A model generated the notes under the pieces. It was not told the DNA's origin and searched no databases. It saw nothing but the letters and a program-made list of their open reading frames with translations. Position numbers and translations under genes: made by a program. A stretch of 64,000 nt of DNA from assembly GCF_023821985.2 (NCBI RefSeq), contig NZ_CP098805.1, forward strand, positions 496,001 through 560,000, given 5' to 3'. How positions within the stretch are numbered: position 1 is the stretch's first letter; each line of letters begins with the position of its first letter. This DNA is from Dyadobacter chenhuakuii. Lineage in GTDB: Bacteria; Bacteroidota; Bacteroidia; Cytophagales; Spirosomataceae. Of the stretch, positions 41,714-51,719 are shown piece after piece.

Positions 41714-42772
41714 ATGATGATAAATCGTAATGCATTAGCAGTAATATCTGCGTCGTTGCTGGCCTTCGGTGGCCTCGGAATTCAAACCACTTTCGGGCAG
41801 GGAACCAGCATTAAACCGCTGGTCACCGACCTCTACACCGCCGATCCGTCGGCCCACGTTTTCAACGGGAAGATCTACATTTATCCATCCCACGACATTG
41901 AGGCCGATGTGCCGCAGGACGATGAGGGCGGGCACTTTCAAATGCGCGATTACCACGTTTATTCCATGGATAAGATCGGTGGTAAAGTAACCGACCACGG
42001 TGTGGCGCTGGATGTAAAAGATGTCCCCTGGGCCGGTAAGCAGATGTGGGCGCCTGACGCTGCATTCAAAAATGGCACCTATTACCTTTATTTTCCTGTC
42101 AAAGACAAGGAAGGCGTCTTCCGCATGGGTGTGGCCACCAGTAAATCACCAACTGGTCCGTTCAAGGCTGAGCCTCAGCCGATAAAAGAAAGTTACAGCA
42201 TCGATCCGGCCGTTTTTACAGACACGGACGGTAAAAGTTACATGTATCTGGGAGGGATCTGGGGCGGTCAGTTGCAGCGCTGGCATACAGGCACTTATAA
42301 CAAGAGCTTGATGACGGACCTGGGCAAAGGCCATGAAAATGAGCCCGCACTAAGCGCCAAGGTAGCAGCCATGAGCAATGATATGCTATCCTTCGCCGAG
42401 CCTTTGAAAGACGTTCAGATCCTGGATGAAAACGGGAAGCCGATCTTAGCGTCTGACACCAAACGCCGCTTTTTTGAAGGCGCCTGGATGCATAAATTCA
42501 ATGGTAAATATTATTTCTCCTATTCTACCGGCGATACACATTTGCTATGCTATGCCGAGGGCGACTCTCCTTATGGCCCATTCAAATACAAAGGTGTGAT
42601 TATGAATCCCGTAGAAGGCTGGACGACACATCATTCCATTGTTGAAGTCGAAGGCAAATGGTATATTTTCTATCACGATGCGGCGCTTTCAGGCAAAACG
42701 CATTTGCGCAATGTGAAGGTCAGGGAATTGCTAAGGGATGCCAGCGGGAACATTACAACCATCAATCCTTAA
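41714..42772 (+). CDS. GH43 glycosidase (arabinofuranosidase/xylosidase type)
   Basis: 352 residues with an N-terminal signal peptide ending near TTFGQG; starts MM, so ATG 41714 or 41717. The five-bladed propeller of GH43 has all three acids in place: base D44 (YTADPSAHVF), pKa modulator D164 (SYSIDPAVF) and acid E255 (RRFFEGAWMHK). A single catalytic domain fills the chain, with no accessory beta-sandwich. It probably removes arabinose from, or xylose at the ends of, imported xylan fragments; subfamily cannot be fixed by eye. Confidence 0.9.
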   Translation: MMINRNALAVISASLLAFGGLGIQTTFGQGTSIKPLVTDLYTADPSAHVFNGKIYIYPSHDIEADVPQDDEGGHFQMRDYHVYSMDKIGGKVTDHGVALDVKDVPWAGKQMWAPDAAFKNGTYYLYFPVKDKEGVFRMGVATSKSPTGPFKAEPQPIKESYSIDPAVFTDTDGKSYMYLGGIWGGQLQRWHTGTYNKSLMTDLGKGHENEPALSAKVAAMSNDMLSFAEPLKDVQILDENGKPILASDTKRRFFEGAWMHKFNGKYYFSYSTGDTHLLCYAEGDSPYGPFKYKGVIMNPVEGWTTHHSIVEVEGKWYIFYHDAALSGKTHLRNVKVRELLRDASGNITTINP

Positions 42773-42820
42773 CAAAGTAGGTGAACATTCCCTTTGGCTT
42801 ATTAAATAAAAAAACATCCT

Positions 42821-43909
42821 ATGCATATCGAGAGGCGTGATTTCATATCAACATTGACACTGGCCGGCGCGGCCACATTATTCACAGGAAATTCCCTTCT
42901 GGCCTCCACAAATCCCAAAAAGGATAAACTGGGCATTGCGCTGGTCGGCCTTGGCTATTACAGCACGGACTTGCTTGCGCCCGCGCTGCAGATGACGGAG
43001 AAATGTTACCTGGCCGGCATCGTTACAGGCACCCCATCCAAAGCCGAAACCTGGAAAGCCAAGTACAACATTCCCGACAAAAACATTTACAACTACAAAA
43101 ACTTCGACGATATCGCCAACAACCCGGATATCGACGTCGTGTATGTGGTTTTGCCGCCATCCATGCACAGGGAATTTGTGGTGCGTGCTGCCAAGGCGGG
43201 TAAGCATGTATTTTGTGAAAAACCAATGGCACCGTCCGTCGCAGATTGCGAAGCCATGATCCAGGCTTGCAAAGCCAATAAAGTAAAGCTCGCCATCGGT
43301 TATCGCTGCCAGCACGATCCGAACATCCAGGCCATTATGAAGATTGCCAAAGATCCTAAATTCGGGAAAGTGAAAATGGTGAGCAGTGCAGCGGGTTATT
43401 TTGATGCGCGGACCGATCATTGGAAACAAAAGAAAGCATTAGGCGGCGGCGTAATGGGCGATATGGGTGTATATGCATTGCAAGGCGCCAGGCTCGCCAC
43501 GGGAGAGGAGCCCATCAGTGTTTTCGCCCAGGCTTCCACAACCCGTCCCGACATTTATAAAGAAGTGGAAGAAACGATGATGTTCATGCTCGATTTCCCA
43601 AGCGGCGCCAAAGCATCCTGCCAGACAAGTTTTGGCATAAATATGAATTATCTGCAAGTGAATTATGAAAAAGGCTGGGCCAAGCTGGAACCGCAGTCGG
43701 GTTATAATGGCAATAAAGGCAGCTTGTCGGATGGGACAATCATCAATTTTCCTATCAAGAGTCAGCAGGCCAAACAAATGGATGAAGACTGCACTGCCCT
43801 GATGACCAATGCGGACCTTATCGCACCCGGCGAAGAAGGGCTGCGGGACATTCGTGTGGTAGAAGCGATCTATAAATCTGCTGCGAGCGGCAAAATGGTG
43901 AAAATCTGA
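42821..43909 (+). CDS. Gfo/Idh/MocA-family oxidoreductase with Tat-like signal
   Basis: 362 residues. The N-terminus IERRDFISTLTLAGAATLFT has the twin-arginine form (R5-R6) and a hydrophobic stretch, so export of a folded, cofactor-loaded enzyme is likely. The Rossmann domain (KLGIALVGLGYYSTDLLAPA) is followed by the family motif KHVFCEKPMAPSVADCEAM, with the catalytic Lys in EKP, and the C-terminal beta domain (GGGVMGDMGVYALQG). Relatives include glucose-fructose oxidoreductase-like enzymes. Its stop overlaps the GH95 start by one base (TGATG). A role on a sugar released by the PUL enzymes is inferred. Confidence 0.9.
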   Translation: MHIERRDFISTLTLAGAATLFTGNSLLASTNPKKDKLGIALVGLGYYSTDLLAPALQMTEKCYLAGIVTGTPSKAETWKAKYNIPDKNIYNYKNFDDIANNPDIDVVYVVLPPSMHREFVVRAAKAGKHVFCEKPMAPSVADCEAMIQACKANKVKLAIGYRCQHDPNIQAIMKIAKDPKFGKVKMVSSAAGYFDARTDHWKQKKALGGGVMGDMGVYALQGARLATGEEPISVFAQASTTRPDIYKEVEETMMFMLDFPSGAKASCQTSFGINMNYLQVNYEKGWAKLEPQSGYNGNKGSLSDGTIINFPIKSQQAKQMDEDCTALMTNADLIAPGEEGLRDIRVVEAIYKSAASGKMVKI

Positions 43910-46380
43910 TGCGTTATTTTTTGAAGGAAGTATTTTGTCTTTCGTTAATGGCAATAACGTTGACGGGTTATGCACAAACGCCCCGCGTGCAAAAGCTTTG
44001 GTATAAACAGCCTTCGGGCAAAACATGGGAAAATGCATTGCCTGTCGGAAACGGCAGGCAGGGCGCTATGGTGTATGGCAATGTGGTGAATGAAACGATT
44101 CAGCTCAATGAACATACATTATGGTCGGGCGGACCAAACCGGAATGATAATCCCGAGGCGCTGGCTGCATTGCCGGAAATCCGCAAGCTGATTTTTGAAA
44201 ATAAACAAAAAGAAGCAGAGAAGCTGGCCAACAAAGCCATCATAACTAAAAAATCACACGGACAAATGTTTCAGCCGCTGGGTGACTTGCGGCTGACATT
44301 TCCGGGTCATGATAATTTTACCAATTATTACAGAGAGCTCGACATTGAACGCGCCGTGGCCAAAACCACTTACCAGGTCGATGGCGTCAACTATACCCGT
44401 GAAGTCCTGGCTTCATTCCCCGACCGCGTGATCGTCATCCGCCTCACCGCCGACAAGCCGGGTAAGCTGGCATTCAATGCTTCCTATGCCTCTTTACACA
44501 AAACGAAATCCATTAAAACAAACACCGCAAAAGACCTTACCATTGCCGGCACGACGCAGGATCACGAGGGCGTGAAAGGTCAGGTACGTTTCAAAGGGAT
44601 TACCAGGATCAAAACCGAAGGCGGCAATGTGACCGCGAATGACACTGCACTCAATGTCGCCGGCGCTAATGCAGCGACCATTTACATTTCCATCGCGACC
44701 AATTTTAAGAACTACAATGACATCAGCGGCGACGAAAACGCGCTGGCTGCCGCTTACCTTGATAAAGCTGCATCCAAATCGTTCGCGAGCATGCTAAACC
44801 CGCACATTGCAGCTTATCAAAAATATTTCAAGCGCGTTAAATTCGATCTTGGCACAACAGAACTGGGTAACTTGCCGACGGATGAAAGACTGAAAAACTT
44901 CCGTAATGTCAATGATCCCGAACTGGTTACGCTTTACTATCAATATGGTCGTTACCTGTTGATTTCCAGCTCGCAACCGGGCGGTCAGCCTGCCAATTTG
45001 CAGGGGATTTGGAACAATAAAATGATGCCGCCATGGGATAGCAAATACACCATTAACATCAATGCGCAGATGAATTACTGGCCGGCTGAGCGTACCAACC
45101 TGAGCGAGCTGCATGAGCCATTTTTGAAAATGGTTGAAGAACTTTCGCAAACCGGAAAAGAAACGGCGAGCACCATGTACGGCGCAAGAGGCTGGATGGC
45201 GCATCACAATACGGATATCTGGCGCGCAACCGGCGCTATCGACGGTGCCTTCTGGGGCATGTGGATTGCAGGCGGCGGCTGGACGAGCCAGCATTTGTGG
45301 CAGCATTATCTGTATCAGGGCGACAAGGCGTATCTCGCCAAAATTTACCCGATCCTGAAAGGCGCAGCTACATTCTATGCCGACTTTTTGATTGAACACC
45401 CCAAATACAAATGGCTCGTCGTAAACCCCGGGAGCTCGCCCGAAAATGCCCCGGCCGCGCACGAAGGCTCCTCGCTGGATGCCGGAACGACAATGGATAA
45501 CCAGATCGCATTCGACGTTTTCAGCAGCACGATTCGTGCGGCCGAAATCCTGAAAAAAGACGCCGCATTCACCGATTCGCTTAGGCAAATGCGCAAGCGC
45601 CTACCGCCCATGCACGTAGGCCAGCACGGACAATTGCAGGAATGGCTCGACGATGTGGATGATCCCAACGATCATCATCGCCACGTTTCCCACCTGTACG
45701 GCCTGTTCCCATCCGACCAGATTTCAGCTTATCGCACACCCGAACTATTCTCCGCAGCACGCACCACTTTACTGCACCGCGGCGACGTTTCGACGGGTTG
45801 GAGCATGGGCTGGAAAGTGAACTGGTGGGCTCGTTTACAGGATGGTAACCACGCATTTACATTAATTAAAAGCCAGCTTTCACCATTAGGCACGTCCAAA
45901 GAAGGGGGAGGCACTTATAACAACCTCTTCGACGCCCACCCGCCATTCCAGATCGACGGCAACTTTGGCTGCACCTCGGGAATCACCGAAATGCTCATGC
46001 AAAGCGCAGACGGCTCGGTGCATTTACTTCCTGCATTACCCGACGTTTGGCAAGCCGGAAACATTGGCGGATTACTCGCGCAGGGCGGTTTTGAAGTGGT
46101 GAATATGGAATGGAAAGCAGGTAAGCTCACGAAAGTGGAGGTGAAATCGAAGCTCGGGGGAAACCTCCGGTTGCGGACGCCAAACACATTGAAAATGGCC
46201 AGCGGCAAGTCGCTAAGCGAAGCTTCGGGACAGAATGCCAATGCTTTTTACCAGGTTGAGCCGGTTGCCAGCGCCGTTTTGTCTCCTAAGGCTAATCTGT
46301 CCGCGCCGACGATCAAGGAAACATTCCTTTACGACATTCCTACACAGGCTGGGAAGTCTTATGTCTTTGTCGCTCAATAA
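43909..46380 (+). CDS. GH95 alpha-L-fucosidase / alpha-L-galactosidase
   Basis: 823 residues with a signal peptide (ends near TGYAQT). The opening matches GH95: ENALPVGNGRQGAMVYGNV, IQLNEHTLWSGGPNRND. The (alpha/alpha)6 domain has the catalytic Asn pair in NINAQMNYWPAERTNLSELH, the glutamate region NPGSSPENAP, and QIDGNFGCTSGITEMLMQS near the end. Known GH95 enzymes cleave alpha-1,2-L-fucose or alpha-L-galactose. Within this xylan locus, removal of L-galactose from highly branched (maize-type) glucuronoarabinoxylan is the better fit, an inference from characterised Bacteroides PULs. The start overlaps the Gfo/Idh stop. Confidence 0.93.
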   Translation: MRYFLKEVFCLSLMAITLTGYAQTPRVQKLWYKQPSGKTWENALPVGNGRQGAMVYGNVVNETIQLNEHTLWSGGPNRNDNPEALAALPEIRKLIFENKQKEAEKLANKAIITKKSHGQMFQPLGDLRLTFPGHDNFTNYYRELDIERAVAKTTYQVDGVNYTREVLASFPDRVIVIRLTADKPGKLAFNASYASLHKTKSIKTNTAKDLTIAGTTQDHEGVKGQVRFKGITRIKTEGGNVTANDTALNVAGANAATIYISIATNFKNYNDISGDENALAAAYLDKAASKSFASMLNPHIAAYQKYFKRVKFDLGTTELGNLPTDERLKNFRNVNDPELVTLYYQYGRYLLISSSQPGGQPANLQGIWNNKMMPPWDSKYTININAQMNYWPAERTNLSELHEPFLKMVEELSQTGKETASTMYGARGWMAHHNTDIWRATGAIDGAFWGMWIAGGGWTSQHLWQHYLYQGDKAYLAKIYPILKGAATFYADFLIEHPKYKWLVVNPGSSPENAPAAHEGSSLDAGTTMDNQIAFDVFSSTIRAAEILKKDAAFTDSLRQMRKRLPPMHVGQHGQLQEWLDDVDDPNDHHRHVSHLYGLFPSDQISAYRTPELFSAARTTLLHRGDVSTGWSMGWKVNWWARLQDGNHAFTLIKSQLSPLGTSKEGGGTYNNLFDAHPPFQIDGNFGCTSGITEMLMQSADGSVHLLPALPDVWQAGNIGGLLAQGGFEVVNMEWKAGKLTKVEVKSKLGGNLRLRTPNTLKMASGKSLSEASGQNANAFYQVEPVASAVLSPKANLSAPTIKETFLYDIPTQAGKSYVFVAQ

Positions 46381-46413
46381 GTTATTAGTATCAATGATTA
46401 AGGTCAAATTATA

Positions 46414-48093
46414 ATGATCAAACGATTTATTTCCGCCGCTTGTGTTGCGTGGCTTTGCATGGGACAGCTTGTGTCGGCCCAAACGACATTGGTTAACCCT
46501 ATCCTGACCGGTTTCTATCCCGATCCGAGCGTCGTGCAGGTTGGGGCGGATTACTATTTGGTGAACTCTACATTCTCCTACTTCCCCGGCATCCCGGTTT
46601 TTCACAGCAAGGATTTGAAAAACTGGAAGCAGATCGGCAATGTCATCGACCGGTCTTCACAAATGGATTTCATGGGTGAGAAGCTGACCAGAGGACTTTT
46701 TGCACCCGCGATCAGCCATCACAACGGCACATTTTACGTGACCTGCACGGACATTGACCATGACGGAAATTTTGTAGTTACGGCAAAAAATCCGGCTGGC
46801 CCGTGGAGTAACCCGATCCGCATTCCACAAGCCCGCGGCATCGATCCTTCCTTGTTTTTTGATGATGATAACAAAGCCTATATCATTTACAACAGCGACG
46901 CGCCGGACCGTAAACCCTTGTATTCCGGCCACAGAACGATCCGGATCTATGAGCTGGATCCTGCCACAATGAAGGTTGTGGGCGAGGAAAAACAGCTTGT
47001 GAATGGTGGTGTGGATCTAAGCAAAAAACCGGTCTGGATTGAAGCACCGCATATCATGAAGCGTAATGGCTGGTATTATCTGTACGCAGCCGAAGGCGGC
47101 ACGTCGGTGAACCATACGGAAGTTGTTTTCCGCAGCAAATCGGTGTGGGGGCCATTTGTGCCTTATGAAAATAACCCGATATTAACCCAAAAGGGATTAC
47201 CCGAAGACCGCAAAGATCCGATCACGTCAGCCGGTCACGCGCAGTTTGTAGACGGCCCGGATGGAAAAACCTACGCCATTTTCCTGGCCGTGCGCCCTTA
47301 TGAAGGCAATTATTACAACACCGGCCGCGAAACATTCATCGCGCCAGTGGAATGGAAAAACGACTGGCCGGTGATTAACCCTCCAACAAAAAATGTGGAT
47401 TACGAATACAAAGTCAATTATAAGGAAGTAAAACAAAAAGACGCGCTTCCGCAGGCTGGAAACTTCGCTTACACTTTAACATTTGAAAGCAAACTTGATC
47501 CCGCGCTGCTTTTCATGCGGACCATCGACAGCAGCTCCTTCGCTTTATCGAAGCAGAAAGGATTGACGATGAAGCTGAAACCCGAAACCATCATGGAACT
47601 GGGCAACCCTTCGTTTATCGGAAAACGCCAGCAGCATTTGTTCTGCACAACCGAAGTAGAACTCGATTTTTCTCCCAAATCAGAAAAAGAAAAAGCTGGC
47701 CTGAGCATTTTCCAGGATGAAGCACATTTCTATTTTTTGAGTAAATCAATAAAAGAAGGAAAGCCCATGGTGCAGCTTTTCAAAAGTGCTGCAACGGGAA
47801 AAGAAATGGAGTTAATGTCCGAAATACCCGTTCCGGATTCTTCCAGGCCGGTTAAGCTGCGCATTGTAGCAGAAGGCGACACTTACAGCTTCTATTTTTC
47901 CAAAGGCACTTCCTGGGAATTGCTCAAAGACAAAGTCGACGCCAAATTCCTGAGCACCGAAGTGGCCGGCGGCTTTATTGGCTGTTTGTTCGGCATGTAC
48001 GCAACCTCTTCGGGCGAGCCTACAACCAACTCCGCTTCATTCAAATACTTGAAATACAGCGGCAATGATCCTATTTTCAAAACAATTAAATAA
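46414..48093 (+). CDS. GH43 beta-xylosidase/arabinofuranosidase with C-terminal beta-sandwich
   Basis: 559 residues. A signal peptide (1-22, ending VSAQ) is followed by a five-bladed propeller with base D37 (GFYPDPSVVQ), modulator D144 (ARGIDPSLFF) and acid E210 (PVWIEAPHIM). Residues about 330-559 form a concanavalin-like sandwich (GNPSFIGKRQQHLF, AGLSIFQDEAHFYFLSKS), the usual GH43_C2 partner that completes the active site of beta-xylosidases. It probably trims xylose or arabinose in the periplasm. Different in architecture from the other GH43 in the operon, so the two are not simple duplicates. Confidence 0.92.
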   Translation: MIKRFISAACVAWLCMGQLVSAQTTLVNPILTGFYPDPSVVQVGADYYLVNSTFSYFPGIPVFHSKDLKNWKQIGNVIDRSSQMDFMGEKLTRGLFAPAISHHNGTFYVTCTDIDHDGNFVVTAKNPAGPWSNPIRIPQARGIDPSLFFDDDNKAYIIYNSDAPDRKPLYSGHRTIRIYELDPATMKVVGEEKQLVNGGVDLSKKPVWIEAPHIMKRNGWYYLYAAEGGTSVNHTEVVFRSKSVWGPFVPYENNPILTQKGLPEDRKDPITSAGHAQFVDGPDGKTYAIFLAVRPYEGNYYNTGRETFIAPVEWKNDWPVINPPTKNVDYEYKVNYKEVKQKDALPQAGNFAYTLTFESKLDPALLFMRTIDSSSFALSKQKGLTMKLKPETIMELGNPSFIGKRQQHLFCTTEVELDFSPKSEKEKAGLSIFQDEAHFYFLSKSIKEGKPMVQLFKSAATGKEMELMSEIPVPDSSRPVKLRIVAEGDTYSFYFSKGTSWELLKDKVDAKFLSTEVAGGFIGCLFGMYATSSGEPTTNSASFKYLKYSGNDPIFKTIK

Positions 48094-48102
48094 CTAGTGA
48101 AT

Positions 48103-48615
48103 ATGTCCACGTTTAAGAAGCTATTGACCGTTACAGCGCTGCTGATAGGCGGTTTTGTTCATGCGCAATCCAATTTTACCAGCAAATCCATCGGCGTAGG
48201 CGTCGTGGTAGCGGATATGCAGCGCTCCCTTGATTTTTATGTTAAAGGAATTGGCATGGTCAAAACCGGCAATTTTACAATTAATGCCGAATTCGGGAAA
48301 AGGGGCGGATTGACAGGCGGTGAAGCCGTTGAAGTCAACATTCTGAAACTCGAAAATGGCCCCGAAGGCACGGATTGGAAGCTGATGAGCTTTGGCAAAA
48401 AGGCCAGTCATCCCAAACCTAAATTCATCCAGGACGATACAGGTCCGCAGTACATTACCATTCAGGTCAAATCTTTAACGCCCATTATCGACAGGCTGAA
48501 AGCGCAAAATGTGACTTTCCTCGGCAGCACGCCCACCCCCCTGACCAAAGAATCGCACTTCGTCCTGGTCCAGGATCCGGATGGAACATTTGTGGAGCTG
48601 ATCGGCCCTATGTAA
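48103..48615 (+). CDS. Exported VOC-fold protein in the xylan PUL
   Basis: 170 residues from the ATG at 48103; a GTG two codons upstream is possible. A signal peptide (STFKKLLTVTALLIGGFVHA) is clear, then a glyoxalase/VOC fold: IGVGVVVADMQRSLDFYVKG, the ISVKSL-like strand ITIQVKSLTPIIDRLKAQNV, and FVLVQDPDGTFVELIGPM, with Glu as a likely metal ligand. VOC proteins bind divalent metals and catalyse isomerisation, epoxide opening or ring cleavage. Its presence between a GH43 and an esterase implies a periplasmic substrate, perhaps an aromatic (ferulate) or lactone; this is speculation. Confidence 0.85.
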   Translation: MSTFKKLLTVTALLIGGFVHAQSNFTSKSIGVGVVVADMQRSLDFYVKGIGMVKTGNFTINAEFGKRGGLTGGEAVEVNILKLENGPEGTDWKLMSFGKKASHPKPKFIQDDTGPQYITIQVKSLTPIIDRLKAQNVTFLGSTPTPLTKESHFVLVQDPDGTFVELIGPM

Positions 48616-48631
48616 TCGAAATCATCACTAA

Positions 48632-50587
<1,956 letters not shown>

Positions 50588-50611
50588 TCACTCATCAACA
50601 TTAACATTGTT

Positions 50612-51697
50612 ATGGTAACTCGATCACTATTAAGCACTTGGGTCAAGACAGTTGCGGTTTCGGCTGCGTTGTTGTCGTCTACCAATCTTCTGGCGCAAAA
50701 ATCGCTTAAAGAAGCATATAAGGATTATTTCCCCATCGGCGTCGCCGTTTCACCCAGAAGCGTGGCCGGGCCGGAAGTGGAATTGATCAAGCAGCAGTTC
50801 AGCAGCATAACGCCTGAAAATGCAATGAAAATGGGGCCGATCCATCCTGAAAAAAATGTATACAACTGGAAGGATGCCGATGCCATTGTTGCATTCGGGG
50901 AAGCCAATGGCATTAAGGTGCGCGGTCACACGCTTTGCTGGCATAACCAGACGCCCAAGTGGTTCTTCACCGATTCACTCGGTGCGCAGGTTTCGCGGGA
51001 AGAATTGCTGGCACGTCTGAAACAGCACATTACCGATGTAATGACGCATTACAAAGGCAAGATTTACGCCTGGGACGTTGTTAATGAGGCTGTTCCCGAC
51101 ACGGGCAAAGGCATTTACAGGGAATCCAAATTTTACCAGATCATAGGCGAAGATTACATTGAAAAAGCATTCGAATACGCCCACGCCGTGGACCCGGATG
51201 CAAAGCTTTTTTACAATGATTATAACACGGAGAGCGCGGTTAAAAGAAATAAGATCTTTCAATTGGTCACAAAATTAAAAGAGAAAAATGTCCCGATTCA
51301 TGGCGTAGGATTGCAGGCACATTGGTCAATTTATGAACCGACACAGGCCGAGCTGGAAGAGTCGATCATGCAGTTTGCCAGCTTAGGTCTGGCCGTTCAG
51401 ATTACGGAGCTGGATGTTTCGGTTTACCCCAAAGAACATGAACGAAGACAAAAAAAGGAGGGCGAAGGAAGCACATTTACGCCGGAAATGAAGCAAAAGC
51501 AGGCAGCACATTACAAAATGATTTTTGACACATTCAGAAAGCACAAAGGAGCGATAACTGGCGTCACATTCTGGAATGTTTCGGATAAAACAACCTGGCT
51601 GGATAACTTTCCGGTTCCGGGCCGTAAGGACTATCCGTTGCTTTTTGATCAGAATTTTAAACCCAAGAAGGCATTTGACGGAGTTGTGAATTTTTAA
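50612..51697 (+). CDS. GH10 endo-1,4-beta-xylanase
   Basis: 361 residues: a signal peptide (about 1-28, ending LLAQK) and one GH10 (beta/alpha)8 barrel, with no binding module. Acid/base E159 in YAWDVVNEAVPD and nucleophile E266 in QITELDVSV. Other family markers are SSITPENAMKMGPI, RGHTLCWHNQTPKWFF, FYNDYNTE and GVGLQAHWSI. It cuts xylan or xylo-oligosaccharide backbones with retention. A plain catalytic domain suggests a periplasmic enzyme acting on imported oligosaccharides. Defines the substrate of the locus. Confidence 0.96.
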   Translation: MVTRSLLSTWVKTVAVSAALLSSTNLLAQKSLKEAYKDYFPIGVAVSPRSVAGPEVELIKQQFSSITPENAMKMGPIHPEKNVYNWKDADAIVAFGEANGIKVRGHTLCWHNQTPKWFFTDSLGAQVSREELLARLKQHITDVMTHYKGKIYAWDVVNEAVPDTGKGIYRESKFYQIIGEDYIEKAFEYAHAVDPDAKLFYNDYNTESAVKRNKIFQLVTKLKEKNVPIHGVGLQAHWSIYEPTQAELEESIMQFASLGLAVQITELDVSVYPKEHERRQKKEGEGSTFTPEMKQKQAAHYKMIFDTFRKHKGAITGVTFWNVSDKTTWLDNFPVPGRKDYPLLFDQNFKPKKAFDGVVNF

Positions 51698-51719
51698 AAG
51701 CTATTTCTCAATATATCCA

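Noticed and set aside
44794-45588. 264-codon minus-strand frame inside the GH95 gene
   Set aside because: It is an antisense shadow of a strongly supported enzyme gene; the high-GC codon pattern explains the lack of stops.
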